From NCBI RefSeq assembly GCF_003260125.1, contig NZ_QHKO01000003.1, forward strand, positions 1 through 64,000: a stretch of 64,000 bases of DNA, in the 5' to 3' direction. The stretch comes from Lujinxingia litoralis. Its GTDB lineage: Bacteria > Myxococcota_A > Bradymonadia > Bradymonadales > Bradymonadaceae. Positions 18,072 through 26,639 of this stretch are shown in pieces (position 1 is the first letter of the stretch; every line of letters begins with the position of its first letter). Position numbers and translations under genes: made by a program. Under the pieces are notes generated by a model that searched no databases, was not told the origin of the DNA, and worked only from the letters and a program-made list of their open reading frames with translations.

Positions 18072-19004
18072 TCATGAGGCCGGCGGCGCGGCGTCGTCCT
18101 TGCCCGCGCTCTCTTTGCCCGCGTCGTCGCTCTTCTGGCCTTCGACGCCTTTCCAGGTTTCCAGGGGCTCGTTGCGGAACTTCTGCCAGAGGTAGAGCCC
18201 CAGCACGAACATCCCGATGGCCACCCACTGGGCAGGGGTCAGGGCCAGGTAGCGGGTGTCGCCGTGCAGGCCGGCTTCGCCCGGGGCGACGCGCAAAAAG
18301 TCGAACAGGAAGCGGAAGGGGGCGTAGAGCAGCGGCAGCGTCCACAGGTAGAAGCCGCGGCGTCGGGGCTTGCGCCCGGTGGTGTAGACGAAGATGACCA
18401 GAAAGAACCAGACGATGGCCTCGTAGAAGCCCAGGTCGTGGCGCGGCACCCCGTCGGGGTACTGCAGAGCCAGGGGCCAGATCTCGGGCAGCGACTCCCC
18501 GAAGACCGAGCGGATGCCATCCCACAACGCGAAATGGGTCGCGTCGGCGCCGGGGTGGTCGTGAACCAGCGCGCAGCCGATGCGGCCAAAGAAAAACGCG
18601 ATCGGGAGGCTGAACGCCGCCGCATTGGACCAGCCCACGTGGTCTTCATAGGGGTTGCGCGCGCGCCAGATCAAAAAGGCGATCACACCACCGATCAGAC
18701 CACCCACGCTGGAGATGGAGCCCCAGACCTTAAAAAGGACCAGGGGGTCTTCCAGAATCAGGTGGGGCTGGTAGGCCACGACCTCAAACACGTGGGAGAA
18801 GCACCATCCGAAGATGAGCAGCCACATGCCGAAGTTCTGCATCCGGTCGCCGGAGACGCCCAGAATCTTCTGTCCGCGACTCCCCAGCGTGGAGAGGGCC
18901 AGGGCGACGCCGATGGCCACCGAGAGGCCGAAGGAGTGGAGGGTAAGCGGACCCAGCTCCCAGGGGCCGAGCTGCCAGTAGGGTAAGACCCCGAGCAGGT
19001 TCAT
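18072..19004 (-). CDS. lgt: Prolipoprotein diacylglyceryl transferase family protein
   Basis: Lgt moves diacylglyceryl from phosphatidylglycerol to the lipobox Cys of prolipoproteins at the inner membrane. The protein has about seven membrane helices, a conserved first helix (LTLHSFGLSVAIGVALAL), the GRIGCALVHDHPG segment in place of the classical GRxGNFxNxExxG signature, and the C-terminal FRFLFDFLR and LTPAQW motifs. It is thus a divergent Lgt. I choose the ATG at 19004 (310 residues) because GGAG lies 9-12 bases upstream and the longer ORF start is not membrane-like. The Lys/Asp/Ala-rich tail is disordered. At least ten predicted lipoproteins in the window would be substrates. Confidence 0.85.
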   Translation of the reverse strand: MNLLGVLPYWQLGPWELGPLTLHSFGLSVAIGVALALSTLGSRGQKILGVSGDRMQNFGMWLLIFGWCFSHVFEVVAYQPHLILEDPLVLFKVWGSISSVGGLIGGVIAFLIWRARNPYEDHVGWSNAAAFSLPIAFFFGRIGCALVHDHPGADATHFALWDGIRSVFGESLPEIWPLALQYPDGVPRHDLGFYEAIVWFFLVIFVYTTGRKPRRRGFYLWTLPLLYAPFRFLFDFLRVAPGEAGLHGDTRYLALTPAQWVAIGMFVLGLYLWQKFRNEPLETWKGVEGQKSDDAGKESAGKDDAAPPAS

Positions 19005-19281
19005 GGTGAAACTCCAGTCATCCGGTGGCGGACCGGGGCCCGTCCACAAGAGTGTTCAGTCAATTAGAAATGGCAGAAACGGCGGGCCAACACTCGCCGG
19101 CCGGCATGCGTACCGCATAAATGGCAGGGGTTCAATTCGCGCCGGGGCACTCCCATTCCTGCTATTTTGATGTGCCGGAATGCCCCGATCTTGCACCCTT
19201 TTTCAAAGGGGGGCGGCGCCCGGGCGAACTCCGGGCCCGAGACTCGCCAGTGGAGGGCTTAAGTCGGGCTTCTACCGTCGA

Positions 19282-19449
19282 CAGAACGCGAGGTGGAGGG
19301 CTCAAGTGGTGGATCTGGGCGTACAGAACGGGAGGTGGAGGGCTCAAGTGGCGGATCTGGGCGTGCAGAACGGGAGGTGGAGGGCTCAAGTGGTCGATCT
19401 GGGGGTGCAGAACGGGAGGTGGAGGGCTCAAGTGGTGGATCTGTACGTG
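19282..19449. repeat. Tandem array of four 42-bp units (locus A)
   Basis: Four full 42-bp units start at 19282, 19324, 19366 and 19408, each beginning CAGAACG and containing the core GGTGGAGGGCTCAAGTGG. Units differ from each other by 1-5 bases. A decayed unit sharing GTGGAGGGCTTAAGT precedes them (about 19240-19281), and a partial one (from 19450) runs into the aroC stop. The array fills most of the 458-bp gap between lgt (start 19004) and aroC (stop 19463); nothing else is seen there. There are no spacers, so it is not a CRISPR array. A related array lies at 43679. Confidence 0.95.
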
Positions 19450-19462
19450 CAGAACGCGCAAC

Positions 19463-20497
19463 TCAGGGGAGTTGGTTGAGGCGTCTGGCGAGGAGGAGGT
19501 CGGCCAGGACCAGGTTGGCCATGGCTTCGACGACGGGGACGGCGCGGGGGACGATGCAGGGGTCGTGGCGGCCTTCGCGAGCCATGGAGCCGATGGTGGA
19601 GGCGGGTTTAAAGGCCACGCGCAGGGTGATGGGTTCTCCGTTGGAGATGCCCCCCTGGATGCCCTGGGCGGCCGGGGAGATGCCGGCGGCCGGGCCCTGG
19701 CCGTCGATGCCGGTGTGGAAGTCGATGCCGCAGGTGGTGGCATCGTGGAACCCGTCGCCCAGGCTGACGCCGACCACCGCGCCGATGCCCATCATCGCGT
19801 CGGCCAGGCGAGCCTTGAGCTTGGCGAAGACGGGCTCTCCGAGGCCGATGGGGCAGTTCAGGATGTGGAGCTCGATGATGCCGCCGCGGGAGTCGCCGCG
19901 GGCTTTGCATTCCAGCAGTTCTTGAGAGATGCGCTCGGCCACCGCCAGGTCGGGGCAGCGGGTGGGGTGGCGGTCGATGAGCTCGGTGGAGAGATCGCCG
20001 GGGACGTCCAGGGCGCGGTGTTCGCCAATCTGGCGGGTGAAGGCGACCACGCGGGTCTGCGGCGGGAGCAGGCGCGCGGCGAAGGCGCCCCCGATGACCC
20101 GGGCCAGGGTTTCGCGGCCGGAGGCGCGGCCGCCGCCGCGGTGGTCGCGGTGCCCGAATTTTTCCTGCCAGGTGCGGTCGGCGTGGCCCGGGCGGTAGTA
20201 GTCGGGGCGGTAATCGCTGGAGCGGGCGTTGGTGTTGCGTACGACTACGCAGATGGGGGTGCCCAGGGTTTTGCCATCAAAGACGCCGCTGAGGATTTCG
20301 GCGGCGTCGGCCTCGTTGCGGGCGGTGGTGATGGCGGACTGGCCCGGGCGGCGGCGGTTGAGCGAGGGCTGGATGTGGGTGGCCAGGTCGATGGCCACGC
20401 CGGCGGGCATGCCGTCGATCACAGCGCCCATGGCCGGGCCGTGGGATTCGCCAAAGGTGGTAAGGCGCAGGTGGGTACCAAAGGTGTTTGCAAACAT
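19463..20497 (-). CDS. aroC: Chorismate synthase
   Basis: AroC makes chorismate from EPSP with reduced FMN, the last step of the shikimate pathway. The 344-residue product begins with FGTHLRLTTFGESHGPAMG and contains the signature blocks RRRPGQSAITTARNEADAAE and GHRDHRGGGRASGRETLARV. The HIQPSLNRRRPGQS and GIQGGISNGEPI regions are intact, and the length is typical. It starts 3 bp after the stop of the trifunctional aro gene, so both are one transcript covering four pathway steps. Its 3' end abuts the locus A repeat array. Confidence 0.97.
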   Translation of the reverse strand: MFANTFGTHLRLTTFGESHGPAMGAVIDGMPAGVAIDLATHIQPSLNRRRPGQSAITTARNEADAAEILSGVFDGKTLGTPICVVVRNTNARSSDYRPDYYRPGHADRTWQEKFGHRDHRGGGRASGRETLARVIGGAFAARLLPPQTRVVAFTRQIGEHRALDVPGDLSTELIDRHPTRCPDLAVAERISQELLECKARGDSRGGIIELHILNCPIGLGEPVFAKLKARLADAMMGIGAVVGVSLGDGFHDATTCGIDFHTGIDGQGPAAGISPAAQGIQGGISNGEPITLRVAFKPASTIGSMAREGRHDPCIVPRAVPVVEAMANLVLADLLLARRLNQLP

Positions 20498-20500
20498 CGC

Positions 20501-22357
20501 TTAACTCCAGAAGGTGCGTTGAGCGCGGGCCTGGGCTTCAAAGAAGGCGTCGCCGCCCTGGTGAATGCGGCCGGAAAGCGGGGGCTCGACGTTTTGGTAG
20601 TGGAGGTCGAGCCAGGCCAGGCATGGGGGCGGGGTGCCCGGGGCCTGGTGTGCGTAGGAGGATGCCGCGTTGATGATCAGCGTCAAGGGGGGCAGATCGT
20701 CGGGGGCCGAGTTCCAGCCCTGACGCGCGGAGAGGTGGGCGACGAGCTCAAAGGGCGACTCCTTAAGGGCTCTGAGCAGCGCCGGGCTGACGCCGCCCTG
20801 GCCAAAGATGAGCGTGGGACCGGGCATCACGCCCTGCTCCATGAGGGCGTCGAGGCTGGCGAGCAGGCCCAGGTGGTCGGTGTCAGTGCCGGTCCAGCCT
20901 GTGGGGGTGCGGCGCAGGGTGTTGAGGGCGTCGGCCGCGGGCTGGCCCGCGGGGGCGGCACTCAAGGCGGCGCGGCGCTTATGTGGCGAGGTCACCGAGA
21001 GGCCGCGGATGTGCAGGTCGTGGAGCAGGGAGAGGGTGGCCTCAAAATCGTCGTCGGGGGTGGGGATTTTGAGGTAGCCCCGCTCGGGCTCCTCGCTCAA
21101 GGCGGCGCGACGGTGCCAGAGGTCGCCCCGGGAGTGCTGGACCGGGTCGCCGATCAGGGCATCGAAGCGCGTGGGTGCTGGCGAGGTGAGGGCCGGGAGG
21201 AAGTTCTGAAGGTCGAGGGCCGAGGGGTGGTCGGGGTCGCGGCTGCCCAGGCCCACCGGCAGGTAGTGCAGGGCGTTGGTGGCCGCCAGGTAATGGCGCG
21301 TCCAGGCGGCGCGGTGGCCCTGGGGGATGAGCGCCACCGGGTGGCCGGTGCGTGCCAGGTGGGGCCGGGCGTCAAAGGCCGCGCGGAGCGCGCGGGCGTC
21401 GGGGGCCGGGGGGGCGTATTTGAGGGTGAGGCGCTCGGGGGGGAGGTCGAGGGCCCGGCAGAGGTCGTCGGCGCCCTGGATCATGGCGAGTAGGCCGGCC
21501 GGGGCGGGCTGACCGGGGTGGGCCGAGAGGATCAGCCGCGGGGGCCGAGCGTCCTTGAGGCGTGCGGCGGCCTGGAGGGCGTCGGGGAGGTGGTCGAGGT
21601 CGATGTCCCAGGCGCCGGCGCCAGGAAGCCCCAGCAGCCAGGTGGGGTCGGGGTGTCGCAGGGCGAGCAGGAGATGGTCGGCGTGGGGGCCCAGGTGTGG
21701 GAGGTCGGGGAGGTGGTCGAAGCGATCGCTGCGGATCTCCACGCGGCCCAGGCCCAGCAGGGCGCGGTCGCGCAGCGCGCGGGGGAGGTCGTCGGCCCGC
21801 AGCGGGACCAGCGCGGTGTGGGCGGCCTGTGGGGCGTGGGGGACCCGGGCGGCCCAGTCGAGCAGGGTGCTCAGGTCGTCGGCGGCGCGCGCCACGGTGC
21901 GGGTTCGGGGGATCGAGAGGTGCAGGTGGGCGCCGGCTCGCCAGCGGGGCTCACGGGTCTGGATCATCCAGCGGTGTTCGGCGTCGAGGGAGAGCTCGGG
22001 GCGCACGCGGGGGCGATCGCTCTGGGCCACGCTCTCTTGCCAGCCTTCGCGGTGCACCCAGACGATGAGGGCGTTGTCGGGGAGGCGCTCCAGGCCGGCG
22101 CCGGCGGCGATGATCGGGGCGTCGTCGCGCGCGGTGAGCTCGGCCAGGGTAGCGACTTCGCGGGCGCGGAATACCGGCAGGTCGCGGCGTACCAGCTCGG
22201 CGACGGGGGCGCCGGCGCCGGTGGCGATGGCCTCGTCGAGGTCGACGAAGGGGCGGCCGAGCGCGGCGGCGACCCGGCGGCCCAGGGTGGATTTGCCGAC
22301 GCCGCGATGGCCGACCAGCAGGACCGCCGGCGAGGAAAAGGGGGCAGAGGGGCTCAT
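20501..22357 (-). CDS. Trifunctional shikimate kinase / 3-dehydroquinate dehydratase / shikimate dehydrogenase fusion
   Basis: Three shikimate-pathway domains form one 618-residue chain. Residues 1-165 are shikimate kinase: P-loop GHRGVGKST at 16-24, FVDLDEAI, and the lid DRPRVRP; the usual GGG substrate loop reads GAG. Residues about 180-395 match type I dehydroquinase: ERSD-type pocket VEIRSD (207-211), His280 (LILSAHP), candidate Schiff-base Lys313 (LTLKYAP) and Arg354, at spacings close to those of E. coli AroD. Residues about 400-618 match shikimate dehydrogenase: IGDPVQHSR, SVTSPHK with Lys460, GTDTDHLG with Asp494, the nucleotide loop GQGGVSPAL and the FFEAQARAQ end. The order SK-DHQD-SDH equals the C-terminal half of fungal AROM. 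The DHQD and SDH parts are divergent, so activity is inferred. Confidence 0.88.
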   Translation of the reverse strand: MSPSAPFSSPAVLLVGHRGVGKSTLGRRVAAALGRPFVDLDEAIATGAGAPVAELVRRDLPVFRAREVATLAELTARDDAPIIAAGAGLERLPDNALIVWVHREGWQESVAQSDRPRVRPELSLDAEHRWMIQTREPRWRAGAHLHLSIPRTRTVARAADDLSTLLDWAARVPHAPQAAHTALVPLRADDLPRALRDRALLGLGRVEIRSDRFDHLPDLPHLGPHADHLLLALRHPDPTWLLGLPGAGAWDIDLDHLPDALQAAARLKDARPPRLILSAHPGQPAPAGLLAMIQGADDLCRALDLPPERLTLKYAPPAPDARALRAAFDARPHLARTGHPVALIPQGHRAAWTRHYLAATNALHYLPVGLGSRDPDHPSALDLQNFLPALTSPAPTRFDALIGDPVQHSRGDLWHRRAALSEEPERGYLKIPTPDDDFEATLSLLHDLHIRGLSVTSPHKRRAALSAAPAGQPAADALNTLRRTPTGWTGTDTDHLGLLASLDALMEQGVMPGPTLIFGQGGVSPALLRALKESPFELVAHLSARQGWNSAPDDLPPLTLIINAASSYAHQAPGTPPPCLAWLDLHYQNVEPPLSGRIHQGGDAFFEAQARAQRTFWS

Positions 22358-22521
22358 GAGGGCTCAGATTGCCAGGAAACTTGCGGGGGAGACGATGGTG
22401 CGCGATGGTGAGCGCGCTACTACTTTCGCAAACCGGGTCTGGCGTGCCATACTTCGCCGCCTTAGGACAACCTAGAAGACCGTCGAGACGACGTTGGCGG
22501 CGTCACCCACGGGGTATCCCA

Positions 22522-24684
22522 GTGAAGAATACGAATAGAGAACGCGCGTTAGTTGCGCTTATTGCGATGGCGATGATGGTGTCGAGCCCGGCGGCTGCGC
22601 AGGGGCTCCCGAGCGCCGATGATGTGTGGGACCAGGCGCCGCCAAGCGCTCCCGAGCAGAGGGCGCCCCAGGCCGAGGTGGCTGCGGAGCCCGAGGCGGT
22701 GGTCGCCGAAGAGGTCGTCGCCGAAGAGGCGGTGGGCGCGCCGGAGGAAGAGCCCCAAGAGGGCGCGGAGGTGGCCGAGGCCGAGGCGTCTGCCGATGGA
22801 GACGACACCGAAGCGGAGTCGGTCGAGGCGCCGGTGGTGCGCGAGCGCATCTCGCCGGTGATGAACCTGGAGGGGGCGCCGGGCTTCCACGGGATCGCCT
22901 CAGCGATTAGCCCCGGGGCGCTGCAGTTCCAGGTGGGATTTCTGGGAGAGGCGTCGGGCGGCACCAACGTGATTCGCCTCAACGATGAGAACCGCAGCCT
23001 CACGGGTAACGTGGCGGTGAACGGGCAGTTCCTGGAGTATTTCGGATTCAACTTCCGGATGCAGGCGCGCAACAACGTCAACACCTACGGTCGACCGCAG
23101 GCGATGTTGTCGCAGGGCGACATGACCGCCGGTCTGATCGGGCGCTACGAGGTGTCGCCGGGGGTATGGTTGGGCGGAGACCTTAACTTCTTTTTGCCCT
23201 CGGGCTTTGGCGGGGTGGGCCTCTCGGGCTCGGCGCTGAGCCTGCGCCCCAGGCTGCTGGCGAGCTTCGATATCGAGGAGATGGCCGCGCAGTCGAGCGA
23301 TGCCTGGGTGCCGGTGGTGGCGCACCTTAACGTGGGCTACCGCTTTGATCAGAGTGAGAACCTGGTTCCGGAGGGCGTGCAGCTCGACCGGATCGAGCGC
23401 TTCGCCTACGGCATCTCGGCCTACGACCTGGTGGAGTTCGGGGTGGGCGCGGAGGTGCCCCTTCCCTACGTGACGCCCTTTGTGGGCTGGAAGCTGGGCG
23501 TGCCGGTCAACGGGCGAGGCGGGGTCTGCGATGAGGATCGGGCGCTGCGCTGCGTGTCGGATATCGGCGGTGGAGCTTTCCCTCAGACCTTTAGTCTGGG
23601 GGCGAAGGCCGAGCCGCTGGAGAACCTGGGCCTGCACCTGGGTGTGGACCTGGGGCTGACGAGCTCCGATGCCGAGGGGCTCGGGGTGACGCTTCCCTAC
23701 AATGTGATCTTTGGGATGAGCTGGAACATCGATGCCAGCGGTCCGAAGGTCATCATTGAAGAGCGCGAAGTGGAGACGATCGTGGAGGTGGAGCCGACCC
23801 TGGGCTATCTGGTGGGCCAGGTGGTCGATGCCGAGAGTGGCGAGCCGGTCGGTGGGGCGCAGATCTTCTACGAAGGGCGTGAACTCGCCGGTCAGATCAG
23901 CGACGGGGAAGGCGGCGCGTGGCGCTCGTACGGATTTGAGCCCGGGGAGGCTCTGGAGCTGCGCGTGGAGCACCCGCACTACGAGGCGGCCCTGGCGAGC
24001 TACACGGTGAGCGAAGGGGAGGGGACCCTGGAGGTGCAGCTGACCCCGCTGCCCCGGGAGGCCTGGGTGCGCGGTCAGGTGACCGACGCCGAGGGTAACG
24101 CGCTGGCCGATGCCCTGGTGCGTGTGAGCGGTCAGGATGGGCCGGTGGAGGTGCGCACCGATGAAGATGGTCGGTTTGAGGCTCAGGTGTCCGCGGGCGA
24201 CTACACGGTGGCGGCGTCGGCCGAGGGCTTTTTGACCGCCGGTCAAGACGTGAGCCTGGAGCCCGACGGGGAGCTTCAGATGGTGCTCTCACTTTCGGAG
24301 GCCGGGGAGCAGCTGGTTGAGATCGATGAGGAGCGGATTCGCATCAACGAGCGGATCTACTTTGAGACCGGCGCAGCCACGATTCTGGACCGTTCGTTCA
24401 ACGTGCTCAATCAGGTCGCGGCGGTGTTGCTGGAGAATCCGCAGGTGGAACGCCTGCAGATCGAAGGGCATACCGACGATGTGGGCAACGCCGATTTCAA
24501 CATGGAGTTGTCGCAGGCCCGGGCCGAAGAGGTGCGGAATTATCTGGTCGAACGTGGTATTCGAAGCGAACGTCTGAGCGCGAAGGGATTCGGCTCGGAG
24601 CTTCCGTTGGTCCCGAATACATCAAATCGAAACCGCAGCCTGAATCGGCGAGTGGAGTTTAAGATCCTCGGTGAAGAGGAGTAA
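22522..24684 (+). CDS. OmpA-family outer membrane protein with two carboxypeptidase-regulatory-like domains
   Basis: The protein should link the outer membrane to peptidoglycan. I choose the GTG at 22522 (720 residues), since a basic start followed by ALVALIAMAMMVSSPAAAQ gives a clean signal peptide; the upstream 51 codons of the longest ORF are Arg-rich and implausible. Order: signal peptide, Glu/Ala-rich low-complexity segment (about 45-95), a beta-rich region (about 110-400) likely to form a barrel, two CarboxypepD_reg-like beta sandwiches (GQVVDAESGEPVGGAQIFYE and GQVTDAEGNALADALVRVSG), and a C-terminal OmpA domain from about 610 (IYFETGAATILDRS, IEGHTDDVGNADFN, NRSLNRRVEF). radA follows after 9 bp. 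Confidence 0.9.
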   Translation: MKNTNRERALVALIAMAMMVSSPAAAQGLPSADDVWDQAPPSAPEQRAPQAEVAAEPEAVVAEEVVAEEAVGAPEEEPQEGAEVAEAEASADGDDTEAESVEAPVVRERISPVMNLEGAPGFHGIASAISPGALQFQVGFLGEASGGTNVIRLNDENRSLTGNVAVNGQFLEYFGFNFRMQARNNVNTYGRPQAMLSQGDMTAGLIGRYEVSPGVWLGGDLNFFLPSGFGGVGLSGSALSLRPRLLASFDIEEMAAQSSDAWVPVVAHLNVGYRFDQSENLVPEGVQLDRIERFAYGISAYDLVEFGVGAEVPLPYVTPFVGWKLGVPVNGRGGVCDEDRALRCVSDIGGGAFPQTFSLGAKAEPLENLGLHLGVDLGLTSSDAEGLGVTLPYNVIFGMSWNIDASGPKVIIEEREVETIVEVEPTLGYLVGQVVDAESGEPVGGAQIFYEGRELAGQISDGEGGAWRSYGFEPGEALELRVEHPHYEAALASYTVSEGEGTLEVQLTPLPREAWVRGQVTDAEGNALADALVRVSGQDGPVEVRTDEDGRFEAQVSAGDYTVAASAEGFLTAGQDVSLEPDGELQMVLSLSEAGEQLVEIDEERIRINERIYFETGAATILDRSFNVLNQVAAVLLENPQVERLQIEGHTDDVGNADFNMELSQARAEEVRNYLVERGIRSERLSAKGFGSELPLVPNTSNRNRSLNRRVEFKILGEEE

Positions 24685-24693
24685 GGAGTAGGG

Positions 24694-26124
24694 ATGGCAA
24701 AAGCGCGCACCCTCTACGTCTGCAGCAGCTGCGGGCATGAGTCACCCCGATGGATGGGGAAATGCCCAGGCTGCGAGGAGTGGAACACCCTGGAGGAGGA
24801 GGTGCGCGAGCGGCCTTCGGCCAGCGAGCAGGCCGCGGCCGCCAAGCGTGCCGGCTACGGGGCCGAAGGGGGCTCCAAGCCGGTGCGCCTCTCGTCGGTG
24901 GTCACCGAGCGCGGGGAGCGTGTTTTAAGCGGGGTGGAGGAGCTGGACCGCGTGCTGGGCGGGGGCTTTGTGCGGGGGGGCGTGGTGTTGCTGGGGGGCG
25001 ATCCGGGGATCGGCAAGTCGACCCTTTCGCTGCAGGTGGCCGGAATTCTGGCCGAGCAGGGTAAGGAGGTGCTCTACGTCTCGGGCGAAGAGAGCATGGG
25101 ACAGCTCAAGATGCGGGGGGCGCGTCTCAACGTGGAGGTGGGGCAGGTTCAGGTGGTCGGGGAGACGAGCCTGGAGCGGGTGGAGGCGCTTATCGAAGAG
25201 CATACGCCGGATTTGCTGGTGCTGGATTCGATCCAGACGCTGGCCACCGGGAGACTGACCTCATCGCCCGGGAGCGTGGCTCAGCTCAGGGAAGTGACCG
25301 GGGCGCTGACCCAGTTGGCCAAGGGGTTGCAGATGCCCACGATTCTGGTGGGTCATGTGACCAAGGAAGGGGCGATCGCCGGGCCCAAGGTGCTCGAGCA
25401 TATGGTCGATACGGTGCTCTACTTTGAGGGGCAGGCCGGGTTGAACTTCCGGATCTTGAGGGCGGTGAAGAACCGCTACGGCTCGACCAATGAGATCGGG
25501 GTGTTCGAGATGCGGGGAGACGGTCTGCACGGGGTGGAGAACCCCTCGGCGATGTTTTTGGCCGAGCGACCGATGGGGGCGCCGGGAAGCGCCGTGGTGC
25601 CGGTGGTGGAGGGAACGCGGCCCCTGCTGGTGGAGGTGCAGGCGCTGGTGAGCGCGAATAATTATGGTCCGCCGCGCATCACCGCGATCGGGGTGGATCA
25701 GGGGCGAGTGATGCTGCTGCTCAACATTATCGAGAAGCGCGCCGGGCTGAAGGTGGGCGGCCATGATGTGTTTGTGAACGTGGCCGGCGGGGTCAAGGTG
25801 GTGGAGCCGGCCGCCGATTTGGGGATCGCCCTGGCGATCGTGTCGAGCTTTCGCAACCGGGCTCTGCCGCAGGATGCGGTGTACTTTGGGGAGCTGGGGT
25901 TGACCGGGGAGGTGCGCGCGGTCAGCCAGGCCGTGGGGCGCCTGGTGGAGGCGAAGAAGCTCGGCTTTATGCGGGCGCTCTCGCCCCGGGGCAACGCCCC
26001 GGGGATCGAGACTTTTGTCGACGCCCACGCCGATGCCCTGGGGGAGCTACGGGTGGAGACGGCGCGCACGCTGGGAGATGCGTTGAGAAGCACGCGTCTG
26101 GTGGAGGCGGTGGACGCCGAGTGA
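24694..26124 (+). CDS. radA: DNA repair protein RadA
   Basis: RadA/Sms is a RecA-family branch-migration helicase. The 476-residue product has the N-terminal four-Cys zinc module (CSSCGHESPRWMGKCPGC), Walker A GGDPGIGKSTLSLQ, the RadA-specific KNRYGSTNEIG motif, and the C-terminal Lon-like domain (GVKVVEPAADLGIALAIVSS). AAGGAG precedes the ATG. It follows the OmpA gene by 9 bp and may share its transcript. It converges with the HiPIP gene, with only 7 bp between stops. Confidence 0.97.
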   Translation: MAKARTLYVCSSCGHESPRWMGKCPGCEEWNTLEEEVRERPSASEQAAAAKRAGYGAEGGSKPVRLSSVVTERGERVLSGVEELDRVLGGGFVRGGVVLLGGDPGIGKSTLSLQVAGILAEQGKEVLYVSGEESMGQLKMRGARLNVEVGQVQVVGETSLERVEALIEEHTPDLLVLDSIQTLATGRLTSSPGSVAQLREVTGALTQLAKGLQMPTILVGHVTKEGAIAGPKVLEHMVDTVLYFEGQAGLNFRILRAVKNRYGSTNEIGVFEMRGDGLHGVENPSAMFLAERPMGAPGSAVVPVVEGTRPLLVEVQALVSANNYGPPRITAIGVDQGRVMLLLNIIEKRAGLKVGGHDVFVNVAGGVKVVEPAADLGIALAIVSSFRNRALPQDAVYFGELGLTGEVRAVSQAVGRLVEAKKLGFMRALSPRGNAPGIETFVDAHADALGELRVETARTLGDALRSTRLVEAVDAE

Positions 26125-26131
26125 TGCGCGA

Positions 26132-26530
26132 TCAGGCCTTCTTGGCCCAGATGCGGCACCAGCCACCCGGGTTGATCGGGCCGGCGACGACCGTGCAGCC
26201 GCCGCAGGAGGCGCCGGCTTCCGGAGCGGTGTAGAGCGCGCAGTTGTCGCAGCGCTGGTCAGGCTTGGGCGTTTGCTCGACGTAGCCGTTGGCGGTGCGG
26301 GTGGCCACCTGAGCTTCGGAGAGGCCGGAGGTGTCGTCGCAGTTAACCTGCTGGGCCTGGCCTCCTTCCTGGGCGCCGGTGGCCTGGCCTTTGGGCTTGG
26401 AGCCGGAGGGCTGGCCCGAGCCGGAGGGCTGGCAGGCGGCCAGCAGGGAGACGCCCCCGGTGGCCAGGGCGCCCAGGAGCGCGGCGCGTTCAAGGAATTG
26501 ACGGCGGTTCAACAGGGTCTTCTCATTCAT
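26132..26530 (-). CDS. High-potential iron-sulfur protein, Tat-exported
   Basis: HiPIPs carry one [4Fe-4S] cluster at high potential and shuttle electrons in the periplasm. The 132-residue form from ATG 26530 has AGGAG upstream and a Tat signal (NRRQFLERAALLGALATGG) followed by a possible lipobox LLAAC, so the protein may also be lipid-anchored. The cluster ligands are the HiPIP pattern CDNC, then CGGCTVVAGPINPGGWC. A Gly/Ser/Lys/Gln-rich linker separates the domain from the signal. It lies downstream of the RegA/RegB-type redox regulators on the same strand, which fits electron-transport control. Confidence 0.92.
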   Translation of the reverse strand: MNEKTLLNRRQFLERAALLGALATGGVSLLAACQPSGSGQPSGSKPKGQATGAQEGGQAQQVNCDDTSGLSEAQVATRTANGYVEQTPKPDQRCDNCALYTAPEAGASCGGCTVVAGPINPGGWCRIWAKKA

Positions 26531-26557
26531 CGGACACTCCTGGTGAAAAAAGGTAAA

Positions 26558-26586
26558 GGCCCCCACGCCACATGCGTATGGGGACC
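26558..26586 (-). terminator. Possible terminator or attenuator between regA-like gene and HiPIP
   Basis: Read on the minus strand, an interrupted GC-rich hairpin (arms around 26558-26568 and 26574-26586, with one mismatch and a two-base bulge) is followed by TTTACCTTTTTT. It lies between the response regulator stop (26640) and the HiPIP start (26530), so it could partly separate the two. Confidence 0.45.
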
Positions 26587-26639
26587 CGGTAATACTAAGC
26601 ACCGAAGTGTACAGAGAATGGGGCAGAATGTCGCGGGGG

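Noticed and set aside
19180..19479. Possible protein made of 14-residue repeats over the locus A array
   Set aside because: The 42-bp period is divisible by three, so any frame gives repeats. There is no start context, the ORF ends in aroC, and the related locus B array has a unit with a one-base insertion that breaks the frame.
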